Below the pieces are notes generated by a model. That model made no database searches. It was given only the letters and a program-made list of their open reading frames with translations, and was not told where the DNA came from. A stretch of DNA of 64,000 nt from Neostapfia colusana. Its lineage: Eukaryota; Streptophyta; Magnoliopsida; Poales; Poaceae. Shown piece after piece: positions 1 through 10,746 of the stretch. The number at the start of each line of letters is the position of its first letter. The first letter of the stretch is position 1. The stretch spans positions 53,165,652 to 53,229,651 of the forward strand of contig JASWHV010000012.1 of the NCBI GenBank assembly GCA_030760725.1, written 5' to 3'. Made by a program: the position numbers and the translations under genes.

Positions 1-207
1 GCTGTCCGCACCGAAGACATCAACGAGTTGAAGCCAGATCTCACCTATGTCGAGCAACCTATTCAGATTATCGACGAAAAGACCCGGATCACCCGAAACC
101 GGACTTTGAGATTTTACGAAGTCCTGTGGAGTGATCATACCCCGGAAGAGGCGACATGGGAAACCGAAGATTACATCCACAAGAACTATCTGGAACTTTT
201 GTCATAA
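1..207 (+). CDS. 3' end of a Tekay-type Ty3/gypsy gag-pol polyprotein (element G1, cut by the window edge)
   Basis: Frame 1 is open from the first base and ends at TAA 205-207, giving 68 C-terminal residues. They closely match the C-terminus of the G3 polyprotein: a DIxELKPDLTYVEQP segment, then a chromodomain-like tail with FYEVLWSDHTPEEATWE. In chromoviral Ty3/gypsy integrases such a tail is thought to guide insertion into heterochromatin. The catalytic domains lie outside the window. No break is visible in this part. A purine-rich tract and the 3' LTR follow, so this is the terminal gene of an LTR retrotransposon and not a host gene. Confidence 0.85.
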   Translation, partial: AVRTEDINELKPDLTYVEQPIQIIDEKTRITRNRTLRFYEVLWSDHTPEEATWETEDYIHKNYLELLS

Positions 208-264
208 ACTTTGTAATTACCTCCCATCTCGTTCTTATTTTGTAATCTCGGGATGAGATTCCTT

Positions 265-279
265 TTAAGGGGGGAGGAA
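265..279 (+). promoter_or_regulatory. Polypurine tract of G1
   Basis: The purine-rich run TTAAGGGGGGAGGAA lies directly before the TG that opens the 3' LTR at 280. This is where plus-strand DNA synthesis is primed in LTR retrotransposons. The same motif precedes the LTRs of G2 and G3 on the minus strand. Confidence 0.85.
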
Positions 280-3085
280 TGTAAAGGTCCCAAAATTGTG
301 AATACAAAGAAACTCTTGTTTGCAAAAGTTGGTTTCATATGTATGAAATTTGGGACTTGTTAAAACTTTTCCACATGTGATAACCCACATGAGGGGTTTC
401 TTCACACAAGTTCAAATGATTGTTTGAAAACTTGGAGCCCAAGAGGGGTCTAAAACCAAGATGGGAAGTTCCCATATCAGTGAGAAAGCTAAAGTCAGAT
501 TTGGAACAAATTTGTTCAACTCAAAATTCAAATGAGAGCAACACTATGAATTTCAAAACTGATGTACTATAAATCTCCTTTGCAGAAGCCAAAATAAAAA
601 TCAGATTGCATATTTGAATTCCTTAGGTCCTAATTAGGGGGTATGAAAAGTTTCATGAATTATTGAAATGTTTTGCAACTCATTTTTTCCAAAATGGACT
701 TTAAATAACAAAGAATTTAAATACCTATTTGAATAATGATGAAACTTGCCCAATTATCCAAATGCACCTCAGATTTGAACTCCCACAATTTGATTTCACC
801 ATTTGCAAATTTTGGGAAATATTTAGGAGAGGGATAAGGAGGGACTGAACTGTGGGCCCCACCTGTCATTGAGGGGAAGGAATTTGCAAAAGATCGTCTC
901 TGTTTTTGCTCTTCAGGCGGTTCACTCGGGCAGACCGTGACTCCTCGGCGTTGTCTTGACTCCTCGCCGTGTGCCACCGAGACAACGCCGAGCCACCTCC
1001 TCCTTGATCAGTGGGCGCTGGCGAGCTGCTTCTCCCGTCCTCATCACCTCAGCGCACTCACAGCACCGAGACAACCGCTGTTCTTTCGTCCTCCCACCGA
1101 AAACAACCGAGCTGCTGCTGCTGATTTCTCGATCGATCAGCCACACCAAAAGCTCGGGTGCAGGCCTAAGCTGGTCAGCAAAATGGCACCACAGACTTTC
1201 CCACACTGTCGTCGCACCATCACTACGTGAGTTCAGTCTCCCCAAACCGAAAACACCCCGTTTCCGCGGTGGCCGAAAGCAACGGCGATGAGGTGCTCTC
1301 ATGGGAAGCCCCACAGAGAGGTTTTCACGACCAAGAAAGAGGACCCTTGGACACGCAAAAGCTCCCTGCAGCTTCCATCCGAAGCTCAGCCCTAGCCATT
1401 GCTTCTTGCCGACGAATTTCAGAAATTCTCTCCGGCCGGTGTAAACGGACCCGCGGGTATGAATCCTTAAAATTCTCGCGCTATGATTGTTTAGAGCTCT
1501 GTAAATTGCACACACAGAATCTAGACTTGCGTAGCAATCTTTCTTCTTCACAAACCGTAGCATGAAACCCATGGTAGAAGGCTTGCTCTGAGCTTTTCCG
1601 ACAGCTACCGCGATAGGATGCATCGGGCACACGATGAACCCTAGTTTGGAGCCGTTCCCGAGCCCGTGTGCGGCCATGCCGAGCTTCTCCAGCCCTCACT
1701 GGTTCTGTAGGACCTTTCCAGGGAGCTTTAGGCGGGCTAGCTCATCGGGGCGACATCACCGGAGTTTCACCGAGCCGTCGCGCCGTCGCGCCGTCGCGGG
1801 CTACTTTGGGGGCTCTGCCGGCTCGGGAGGACTGTACCAGCATGTTCCTCGCACGAAACTAGGGTTTAGCGGCGAGTTTGGGCGTCGGAGGTGGCCGGAC
1901 GACCGAGTTTGGGGTTGCTCCGGCGAGCCCCGGCGGCGCGGGCGCGCGGGCACGCGGGCGGCTGGAGGTTGAAGAAGATCGCCGGGCCCGCATGTCAGTG
2001 ACGAGTGAGAGGGGGGCTGGATCTTCTGTGGGCTCGGATCTACTGAGGCAGCGTGGGAAGTAAAGTCTGTAACCCCGTGTGGCGTATTTCAGCGCTAGAC
2101 ACGTGTTCCCCCTGGTCCCACAGTCAGTTTTAAACTTTCCCCGATTAATTCAAATCCCAGATTTTCCCCCAAACTTTAGAAGAGCATAACATTTGCTAGA
2201 AAACTCCAAATTTAGTGATTCAAATTTGGTTAGATTCAGATTGACAAACTCTATCCAAATATGCAACCCAATTTGTACGAAAGGCATTAATTAATTCTGG
2301 AAAAGTCTTTAAAACTTTTCAGCAAAAGAATTTTAGAGGGCGTTTGGTTTATCCAAAAATCCTCAAATTTTGCCAGACTATTCTTTAGGGTGTTACTAGA
2401 CTCCTGTAAAAGTTTCAGCTTATTTGGAGTTGATTTGATTAGGAAAATTCAGATTTTAAGTTGCTGTGTTCAAATGAATACAGAAACATTTTCAGAGAAT
2501 TTCAAAAACTTGGAAATTCAATTCTGGGTAATTCTTAGCTCCAAAACTCCTAGGAAAATTCATGCAGGCTCTATGAGCTATAATTTAAATTTTAGTTCAC
2601 TAAGTTTGACATGAACATGGGTGTTAGCTCAGAATTAATTCCTCTTTGCTTAATTGCTTAGAGAATTGTTCTGAATAAACCACTCAATGAAAAGTTCTAA
2701 TTTTTGGTCCAGATGACTTTCTTGTGACAAGGAACTCACAGGAAAATTTTCAGCTCCATTGGAGGTCTGGATCACCACTGTCATGTGTAACCTCTTAAGG
2801 TGATCAACACTCAAGTGGAAATAGCATTCAACATTTGGTCATAGTGTTTAAACCCAACCCAAACCACTAGCACCAGTGTCATTTTAAATTCTTAAGCAGA
2901 GTTCCAGTTTTGAAACTGTCATTAGATATTATTAACAAAGGCTTTACAATTAAATGCACATATGTATTCATATCGTGTAGCATATACATGAGGACTTGAA
3001 GTGAAGGTCAAGGAGGAAGGAAAGCAAGCGATCAAGCTCAAGTGATCTTCACTAACTGATTGTAATCTTAGTCACCTGCAAAACA

Positions 3086-3101
3086 GGCAAGCCCCGTTTT
3101 C
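3086..3101 (+). promoter_or_regulatory. Degenerate tetraloop stem-loop in the G1 LTR
   Basis: GGCAAGCCCCGTTTTC is the G1 version of the motif GGCAAGCYCCGGTTTGCA seen in the other Tekay-type LTRs. The right arm is partly lost here, so the hairpin is weak in this copy. Confidence 0.35.
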
Positions 3102-3295
3102 ATTTGAACAGTTTTATAAAGCATTTCCATTTTTAGAGATCATAGTTTGGAATCGTGTGATTGCATTAAGTCTATTTGATATTGAAAACCCCACTTGTAT
3201 GACCTGAAATACCTAAGAGAGAAAGGTTAGAATAGCACCTCCTCGAGTGGATTTGGCTACGCTAAATGTTAGTAGGAAAGTTCCGGTAGAAGTCA

Positions 3296-3312
3296 AGTAG
3301 TTGGAAGCTACT
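3296..3312 (+). promoter_or_regulatory. Conserved GTAG/CTAC stem-loop, G1 LTR
   Basis: AGTAG and CTACT flank a 7-nt loop and are followed by the palindrome-like CGCGAG. The counterpart occurs in all other Tekay-type LTRs in the window, in both orientations. Function is unknown; an RNA element or protein-binding site is inferred from conservation only. Confidence 0.45.
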
Positions 3313-4473
3313 CGCGAGTTTAGTGCTGGTTTACTCGGAACAAGTTAAAATTAGAAATGATGAGGAAAGTTCACACATAAGAAATGGAGACCGGGCAGGG
3401 AGCTTTAGATGCAGCAGGCTGCGGACCGTGCGTGCATATCCCTGCCTGTATCGGTTAAGGCCCGTCCATGCTTGGCCCTGTTGGACAAGTTTGAGTTGTG
3501 TACCAGGCACATACTGGCTATATGGGACCCCAGGAAACCGATGTACCTTGGGATATCCATAGTGGAACTTTTGTAACTGACTTAGGCTTTCGGCGTCAGG
3601 GTAGCAGGAGGTAACTCGCTCAAAAACATACCACTGCAGGTATGTACCTTGAGGGAGCTTGCGGACTCGGGGCAGTTAGACTGCGTCCAATGTGGAAGAT
3701 CTTGGGAAAGGTGGCCGCGTACAACGTCAGTCGAGGTTGCTGCCGGCAACTTGCAGTACGGGTGTACATGTCGTGTAGTCCGGGTGTGTACTGATTCGAA
3801 TCACCATCGCTTGGGGTCATATGAGCATACTTGCCCACTGCGTCTTGACGTAGTAACAACTGAAACTGTTTTCTTTGAACTTGATAAGTCTGTGATGTAA
3901 CTTGTATTGCAACCATGATTGAATTAGAGATAGGCTCATTAAACTTTACTTTCACCTTGTGCAAGGAGCATCGCATAAAAGCGTTTCTTGTTTGATTGCG
4001 GAGTTGCGATGCTGTTCGGCTCAAGGTATGCACAATGAGGCTTAAAAATCTGAAAGTTAAGGATCTACATTAGGCGAGTCCTTTCTGCAAATCTAGCTAA
4101 CCCAATTGCAACCGTCGTGCATGTAGAGTTTCTTGTTTAGGAGAGACGGATCAGTCTTGCTGAGCCTATGTGCTCACGCTTGCTATATAAGTGGTTTTGC
4201 AGGTTAACATCGATGCTAAGAAGAAGGTTGTCCGGTGAGACTCGGAGACTTCCGAGCCGTGTAACACATGGAGAACCCAGCCGCTGCTGTTGTCTTCGTG
4301 TTGCTAGCGAGAGAAGTCCGCGGGCTGGACTTAAAATCGAGTGCTCTTTAGTTATTCGACGTGAGTTGTTATAGACTTCCGCTGTAGCTACTTGACATAA
4401 ATTATTTACAAAGAAAAACTTGTAAGCTTCCGCTATTGTTTTAGATACATTGGTTCTTATATGTGTGCTGTTG

Positions 4474-4494
4474 GGTGCCGCACAACACGGCACC
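4474..4494 (+). promoter_or_regulatory. U5 hairpin of the G1 LTR
   Basis: GGTGCCG and CGGCACC form a perfect 7-bp stem around a 7-nt loop, 67 bp before the LTR end. The same hairpin sits near the 3' end of the G3, G4 and LTR-C copies. Its place just upstream of the primer-binding site would suit a structure in the genomic RNA, which is an inference. Confidence 0.5.
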
Positions 4495-4561
4495 ACCCAA
4501 TGCGATTTCCGGGCGAGTGCCACGTCCCTGTGACTGCACGGGCAGCGTCGGGGCCGTCTCA

Positions 4562-4976
4562 GCCCCTTGGCTCGAAGCAGGGCCAATGGTTTCAGCCGTC
4601 CAAAACGAACAGGGCGAATGGGTTTCGCTCGGCTCCACCCATTAGGCAGCTCACTATGCTCGGGGACTCGACCATTGAGGAAAGCCCCCGACCGACCAGA
4701 CCCATCCGAGTCACGAATGGTTCGCGGATGGGGGGCAAGGAAAACTTTCCATAAATTACAACCCTGATCCTCGAGGGGAACCTAGGGGCTAGCTGCAGGG
4801 CCCCGGCGAGGACGACGAAGAGTCGTGACCGGTCGCTGGAGGTCCAGTCGTCGCGGCAACTTAAATAATCCATGTACGAATGACCTTTCTCTTGTTTTTA
4901 AGTTGTGCAGGAGTGAAGCCGACTGGTGTTCACCCCCTGACCGATCGGCGAGATCGATCAGGGGCTCGGGGGCTAT
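4562..4976 (+). other. Noncoding 3' tail of Tat-like element X
   Basis: About 415 bp without a credible gene, between the G1 LTR and LTR-X. It ends in GGGGCTCGGGGGCTAT, a purine-rich tract of the type seen before Tat-lineage 3' LTRs, and the Tat element at 38486-38500 ends in a very similar string. G1 is therefore inserted in the noncoding region downstream of the X pol gene, which lies left of the window. Confidence 0.6.
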
Positions 4977-5688
4977 TGACGGAGTTCCAAACTCCAGCCC
5001 TCGGGGAAGAAGCAGGAAGACATCCTACAAAGGACGACGGAGCAGGCCCGAGCCCGGGCTCGGGAGGAGGCGGGATAAGGAGCCCAGGGCCAACCCCTGG
5101 GCAGGACACAAGACTAGCCCTCGTGGCACTAACAAAGGAAAGGCCTCGAAGCGAAGACCCGAGCCCGACCTCAAGAAGGCGGGAGGCGGATGGCCTTCAA
5201 TGCAGAGCAGGTGCCGCCAAGCCCAAGTGGGAGGGCACTCAAGTGTTGTCCCAGGCTACGGCATTGAATGCCCGTCACCTCTGACGGAACCCAAGCAGAG
5301 TAATGCGCAGAGCGTGCACGCGCTATAGTACAGCCTGACCCAACAACAAAACAAGAGCTGGTGCAGTTGCAGACCGCGGATATGGCAAAGCCATCGAGTG
5401 CCCTGTCGGGCATACCATAGGACAATCCACCCCTGTACCCACGACCTCATCTCCCCTCTGTAGTACAGAGGGAGATGAGAGAGAGAGAGAGAGAGGGAGA
5501 AAGAGAGAGTATAGATAGAGGACCTGTCAAGCCGAGAAGGGCAGGCTCTCACACTTGTAAGAACCACCCCCATTCTTGAGTAAGAACAAGCAAAACACCC
5601 CGGCTGGATGTAGGGCATTTTGCCCGAACCAGAATAAACTTTTCATGAGCTTTGAGCTAGGACACCTGTGGGTAGAACGCACGGTACA
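4977..5688 (+). repeat. 3' LTR of Tat-like element X (712 bp)
   Basis: It starts at TGACGG right after a polypurine tract and ends near GGTACA, giving TG...CA ends. It holds a GA microsatellite and an AATAAA-like signal at about 5632. The sequence differs from the Tat LTR at 38501, so this is another family. The right flank begins TTCGA; the partner duplication would be left of the window. The 3' boundary rests only on the CA end and the change in sequence character. Confidence 0.6.
5472..5509. repeat. GA microsatellite in LTR-X
   Basis: An uninterrupted (GA)n run of about 19 bp is followed by more GA-rich sequence. GA/CT tracts occur in plant promoters and can bind GAGA-type factors, but nothing here shows a role. 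Confidence 0.8.
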
Positions 5689-6079
5689 TTCGATTACTAG
5701 TTGGATATCCGAACACCGACACTTCATCTCTAGCTTGGCGAGGAGCTCGAGTTTGAGGAGATAGAGAATGTTGGTGAACAAGTAAAGAGGAAGAAGAAAG
5801 ACTTGGGTCGGCTGGACGGTTAAGTCTGCGGACATCAGAGTTGTCCGCTCTATACCAGACTAGTCCCGTACTACGGACAAGAGCTAGACTAGTCTGCACC
5901 GCAGACTTGTTCGGACTGACCACGGAATTGTCCGTGGTATGACAAAAATTATTCCCTAGAATCCTTGTATATAGGGGATTTTGATTATGGTGATCATTTG
6001 GATATATTTCTTGGAAAAAATTCCTAGTGAGTATGATCAGTAAGCAATCAACAATCAAACTATGACCATCATTCACTAA
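5689..6079 (-). mobile_element. Ty1/copia remnant, 3' noncoding part (left piece)
   Basis: AT-rich sequence between LTR-X and the Tat 5' LTR. Its last five bases, ACTAA (6075-6079), are repeated right after the Tat 3' LTR at 39758-39762. Removing the Tat element joins this stretch to the downstream side of the copia pol stop at 39874. It should therefore be copia 3' untranslated or LTR sequence in minus orientation. No copia protein motif is visible in it. Part of a long minus-strand ORF crossing into the Tat LTR is accidental. Confidence 0.5.
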
Positions 6080-6342
6080 TGTTGGTACCCTCAATATGGG
6101 GTACCCACGCGCACAGGGAAAACTGCCTAAGGACCTCGCCCCTCTCCGCGGGGAGAGCTCTGAGGGCGCCACGTGTTCCGTGGGGCCGGACCTCCTTCTC
6201 CTCAAAGGAGAGCTCCAGACCTGCCATGTGGCCAGCAGAGCCGGACCTCCCCCCTCCGTGGGGAGAGCTCCGAAGGCTCCATGTGCCCAGCGGGGCCAGA
6301 CCTCCCTCTCCTCAGAGGAGAGCTCCGGGCTCGCCACGTCGG
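6080..6342 (+). repeat. Tat 5' LTR fragment
   Basis: The first 263 bp match the start of the 3' LTR at 38501, including the GGTACCC start and two of the GC-rich 110-bp enhancer-like units. It stops at CCACGTCGG where LTR-C begins; the intact LTR continues CCACGTGGCCAGC. Several CACGTG cores of the 3' LTR are mutated to CATGTG here. Confidence 0.8.
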
Positions 6343-6692
6343 TGAGAGTCGCCCGACCTCGACCACGGGGTCGTGCCGCCTCACCCGGGGATCGCATTGG
6401 GTGGTGCCGTGTTATGCGGCACCCAACAGCACACATATAAGGAACAATGTATTACATAAATCAAAAGCAGAAGCTTACAATTGCTCTTTGTAAATAATTT
6501 ACATAAAATAACTACATCGGAAGTCTATAAACAGCTCACGTCGAATATCTAAGAAGCACTCGAGAAGAGGTCCAGCCCGCGGACTCCTCTCGCTAGCAAC
6601 ACGAAGACATGGCAGCGGCTAGGTTCTCCGAGTGTGACATGACTCGGAAGTTCCCGAGTCTCAACGGACAACCTTCATTATAGCGTCGAGGG
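6343..6692 (-). repeat. LTR-C, left segment (minus-strand Tekay-type LTR, U5 end)
   Basis: Reading the minus strand, this is the 3' end of an LTR closely related to that of G3, with the same GGACTCCTCTCGCTAGCAAC block and the U5 hairpin at 6403-6423. It begins near TGAGAGTCG and is cut at 6692 by G2, whose duplication GAGGG it carries. It continues at 21918. The exact left edge is uncertain by a few bases. Confidence 0.75.
6403..6423 (-). promoter_or_regulatory. U5 hairpin of LTR-C
   Basis: GGTGCCG, a 7-nt loop (TGTTATG on the plus strand) and CGGCACC. The stem is perfect while the loop differs by one base from the G1 copy. Confidence 0.5.
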
Positions 6693-7890
6693 TGACACGA
6701 CCCCACGGTCTTGTCGAGCAAGGATCACGCTGAGGGGTGCTGCGTTGCACAGAACTGGATAACACACATCAAAGGTACAAAGCGGAAGAAAAAATTTATT
6801 ACATAAACGAGTTTATGAACATGTTTACATCAAAATAGGTCCAGTATACACTCACGGGCGTAGACTATGCATCAAGTCCACGTTCAGCCCTTGAACGTGT
6901 CCTTGCTAGCACACACGCACACTAACTCTGCGGCGTGCACAACTCCCACTCGACGGGGTTCCCCTCCTGGGGTTCCGTCTCCTCTTCGGGAGTCCCTTCC
7001 TCATAGAACCCTGCAAAAGCTTCAAACACAAGCAGTGAGCACGAAGGCTCAGCAAGACTGACCCGTCTCACCTAAACATGGAACTTCTACATGAGGGGTG
7101 ATGGGTTACATGAGGTAAAAATCATTTGCAAGGACTCGCCTAATCAGTAGAACCTTACTTTCAAGTTTTAGCAGCAGGTGGTGGAGAACCTTACACTAAG
7201 GCACATGAGAGAGCCGCAATCAAACAAGAAACACATTTCTCTCATGTACTTTGCCTAAAGTTGAAAAGAACTTTAGTTAGCTCTAGACTACAGCAAAGCA
7301 TTAACAATCAAGTCCATCTTTCAATCAGCAACATTTTAACATGCAACTAGCCTGTTCTGTCTACGTCACGGTACAGTGAACAAGTGATACTCACTGACCG
7401 CGAGGGACAGCGATTATAATCGATTTACACCTGCAGGGTTACCCGAATAACCCGTCACGTACGCCCGTACTCGATGTTGCCTACAACAACCATCACGGAC
7501 GCCGTATGCAACCACCTTTCACCCGTTAGCCAAACATTGAACCGGTCCCATCGTCCCGAGCAAGAGGTCTCTGCACGCGCATCTCCGTGCTGCCAGCCGA
7601 TTTACACCTCAAGCTCTCAACCTACCCTCTGAACGACGAGCAATGCCTCAATACCCATCTACCCGAGTTACATCGGTTTCCCGGTTCCCATATAGCCGGT
7701 AGGTCTTCGGTACTGTTCTAGCTTGTTCAACAGGCCCGCACACGGCTCGGTCCTCAATCGACACAAGCGGAGCTACAGCACACAGGCCCCAAAGTCCTGC
7801 TGCCCTTATTCTCCGCTCAGTCTCATCTTTCTTGCCATGTGTATCATGTGCTATCTCTACCCGAGCGATGTGCCTCTAGCCTATTCTCGC

Positions 7891-7908
7891 GAGTAGTTCC
7901 AACTACTC
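7891..7908 (-). promoter_or_regulatory. Conserved GAGTAG/CTACTC stem-loop, G2 3' LTR
   Basis: A perfect 6-bp inverted repeat, GAGTAG and CTACTC, around TTCCAA, next to CTCGC. The loop is one base shorter than in the G1-type LTRs while the stem is unchanged. Confidence 0.5.
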
Positions 7909-8087
7909 GACTTGTACCGAATCCTACTCTATCTTAGCATTGCAGTAGCTAACGGGGTTGGTAAATCCTAAACCCAATCCATGGTTTTCTTGGCTATGCA
8001 GTTGGGTTTCCATACAAGACTCTAATGCAAAGAATCGTAATACTCAAGTAAGTGCTCAAAACAATAAAAATTTGTAAAAATGGTTAA

Positions 8088-8105
8088 TGCAAACCGGAGC
8101 TTGCC
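8088..8105 (-). promoter_or_regulatory. Tetraloop stem-loop, G2 3' LTR
   Basis: In element sense the sequence is GGCAAGCTCCGGTTTGCA: arms GCAAGC and GTTTGC (one G-U pair) closing a TCCG loop, which fits the stable cUNCGg RNA tetraloop pattern. Confidence 0.5.
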
Positions 8106-10629
8106 TTGCTGCTCTTGGTCGTAGGCTAGCTGCTCCTCCGGAGTAACGAAGTCTAGGACTTCGGTTCCTCCTCGACCTTAGCGACTACATGATATAAGAG
8201 GTATATGTATCAATTTAAATGCATTTGTATTAAGTTTGAAGTTGTGAAGTCTATAACTCTTACTAGACAGACCCAATGACTGTGAAACCTTTGCTGTGGC
8301 TTGGTTACAACCTAATCAGAGACTTGGTCAAGTTTTAGTTGCAGCAAAGCTCATTTGAGCCCTCCACAATTAATTATGTACTTGACCTTAATTGAAGGCT
8401 TTTAGGGTGTTCTAAGGATTTTCATGAAACAAACTATGACTTTCTGAAAACTAGATTTTCAGAGGGTTCTAATGGAGTTGGTCTCACTTAATTTGAAGGT
8501 TCCTAGCTAAAGATATGAGCTAAACAATTTCAGAGAAAATTCTGAAAATGTTTCTGAACATTTTCTATTTTCTCTGGAACAGTTTCACTAATCACACCAT
8601 TAGGTGGATCAAATGAGCTCAAATGGATCTGAAATTTTTATGGTAGTTCAAGGATATTTTGTTGAACATTCCAGAAAAATTTCAGGATTTTCCTCCAAAG
8701 GATTCTCCAGTTAAAATTCCAAACATTTTAAAATTTTTTGAGGAATTAATTCTGGAGAAATAAGGGTTTTCATAAAGTGGAACTTGATTTGCTGGAAAGT
8801 GCTCAGAGAGCTGAATCCAACAAAATTTGGTTCACTCGATTTGGAGCTTTCTAGCCAAAGTTATGAGGATTTGAAGTTTGAAGGAAATCTGAAATTTGGA
8901 GAAAAGTTTAAATTCCTGCTCGTGGGCCCCGCACACAGTGAGTCGTATCCCTCCTCGCGCCAACTACTCGGCGGCGGCGGTCTCCGGCGACCTTCGCCGG
9001 AATTGAGTTCCCAGCCAACCCCCAGCCCGAAACTTGCCGCCTGCCCCTTTACTGACCCCCTGGACTCGATGGTGGGATCGCCGGCCGCCGGCGATGACCG
9101 GAAACCCGTGCATACCGGTGACAGCACCTGCTAGGGTTCCGGTGAGGTCGGTTCTGCTCTCCCTTACACCAAATCGATCGGAAATCGGGCGGAGAGCATC
9201 AGTAGAGCATGGGGAACACGAACCAGGGCTGGGTGGAAGCTAGAACTGCCGGCAACTATGCTCTCGACGGTGAGCCGAGGTGCTTAGCCACGGTGGCGGG
9301 GAAAACAGCCATATCATGGCCGATTCTTGATGGTTTTCTCTGATTCCAGTTCGAGCGTGGGTGCTAACGTGCGTAGAAGCTACTAGGTAACGGGCTTGCC
9401 CAACCCTCGCGTATAGAGCACGAATTTCACCCGAAGGTGAGCTCGGTCCTTATGAACTGATCGAGAGTAAATATGGAAATTCTCGGCTGAGGGTTGATCA
9501 ATCGCCAAACTGCTTTCGGCTACTCCATATACATACAATCACGCACCTTTCTTGTGTAGAGAAGAGGACGTGACAATGGCTGTGTTGTGCTGTCCACGAG
9601 ATCCCGATCGGCGGCGACGCTGGGTTCGCCGGAGAAACGGTTCGGTATAGCTCGAGGACGCTTGCTCACCGGCCAACACGGGGTCTAGGAGGTTGCTTAC
9701 GATCTCCTGGTGCCATTTTGCTGTGGAGGAGGCTGTGCTCGCGAGTGATCGGACTTGATCAAGCGTGAGCTCGAGCGGCGGCAGGTTGCAGTGGAACTCC
9801 GATGGAAGAACAGGCCGAGGGCGTCGGTAGCTCGGGAAATAAGTGATGGGAGCACGCCGGGGAGGGGATAAGAAGCCCGGCGACTGGTCTACGGCTTGGG
9901 GCACGCAGCAGGAGCTGGCGCCGGCTGCCCCCCGGTGGCGCGCGCGCACTGCACCCGGGAACCGAGTGAGCTGAATTTCAGTCGGTTTGTTTGGAACCAG
10001 TGACTGACATGTGGGTCCCACTTCCAATTTTAACCTCTGAAATTTACTCCTAATCACTGTTGTAAACAGTGAGCCCAAAAATACCCATGGTGATTCAAAT
10101 TATTCACCCATGAGCCATTTGAATTGATCAGAATTCAAATGGGGTTTGGTTTGAATGAATTTCAGCACAAGTTCAGTTTTGAATTCAAATAAAGTTTGAA
10201 TTTGTGCCACTTAGCTCATGTCAAGATCAACTCCAAATGGAGTGAAAATTGGTGTGTGAGCTCACAAAAATGTGCTTAATAAGAATATGCCTCCCACTTT
10301 TAAATTCATGGGATAAAAACAGTTTGAATTTGAATATTGTTTCAAACTGCCCTCTGCCTAACTATACCCAAAATGACCTCAAAAAGGTTTTGCATTTGGG
10401 TGAAACTTGGCATGGACATCCTTAGCAATGTGTAGGAGTTTTCATATGTCCAGCCCCTCTATATCACATGTGGGAAATACCACTTTTGTAATATGTGAGT
10501 TTGTTCTCTAATGAGCATGTTGATGGTGGTTACTTGCTCTTCATTTGTGTTCATCATCTTTCCTCAAATGAGATGTGTGTGTATGGTGATGAACACTTCA
10601 AATATGTTTCAAAAACTGGGGCCCTTACA

Positions 10630-10646
10630 TTCCTCCCCCCTTAAAA
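10630..10646 (-). promoter_or_regulatory. Polypurine tract of G2
   Basis: On the minus strand TTTTAAGGGGGGAGGAA lies immediately before the 3' LTR, nearly identical to the tract of G1. Confidence 0.85.
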
Positions 10647-10746
10647 GAATCTCGTTCCGAGATTATAAGGTAAAAATGAGAGAGAGGACGGTGGAAAATT
10701 ATCAGATATGCGACGTGAAAAAGTTGGGGTAGTTAGCGCCAAGAAA

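Larger units (their letters stand above)
280..4561 (+). repeat. 3' LTR of G1 (Tekay-type, 4282 bp)
   Basis: It runs from TGTAAAGG after the polypurine tract to GCCGTCTCA, with the TG...CA ends of an LTR. The right edge is set by alignment with the LTR ends of G3 and G4, which continue into a primer-binding site where this copy runs into unrelated sequence. The likely target duplication GCCCC (4562-4566) has its partner outside the window. Inside are an AT-rich upstream part, a GC-rich block (about 900-2050), and an AT-rich part with the conserved islands shared with the other Tekay-type LTRs. ORFs in the GC-rich block look incidental. A TATATAA at 4184 is not kept in LTR-D or G4, so I do not call a promoter. 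Confidence 0.88.
6693..10629 (-). repeat. 3' LTR of G2 (3937 bp)
   Basis: On the minus strand it runs from TGTAAGGGCCCC (10629) to CGTGTCA (6693). It shares islands with the G1/G3/G4 LTRs, including both small stem-loops, but most of the rest differs, so it is another family of the same lineage. ORFs such as those at 8784-9134 and 9539-10078 repeat in the other LTR and show no protein features. Confidence 0.92.

Noticed and set aside
1227..1236. GTGAGTTC splice-donor-like motif in the LTR GC-rich block
   Set aside because: Present in G1 and LTR-D but the G3 counterpart reads GGGAGTTC, and no acceptor partner could be argued.
3790..3812. GATTCGAATC in the LTRs, resembling a tRNA T-arm
   Set aside because: No acceptor stem, D-arm or anticodon arm can be built around it; it is one of the LTR's conserved islands, not a tRNA.
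4184..4190. TATATAA as promoter of the G1 LTR
   Set aside because: Kept in G3 and LTR-C but lost in G4 and LTR-D, and too close to the LTR end for the long leader suggested by the conserved stem-loops.
5657..6436. 259-codon minus-strand ORF
   Set aside because: It crosses three elements (copia remnant, Tat LTR fragment, LTR-C), so it is a chance fusion frame.
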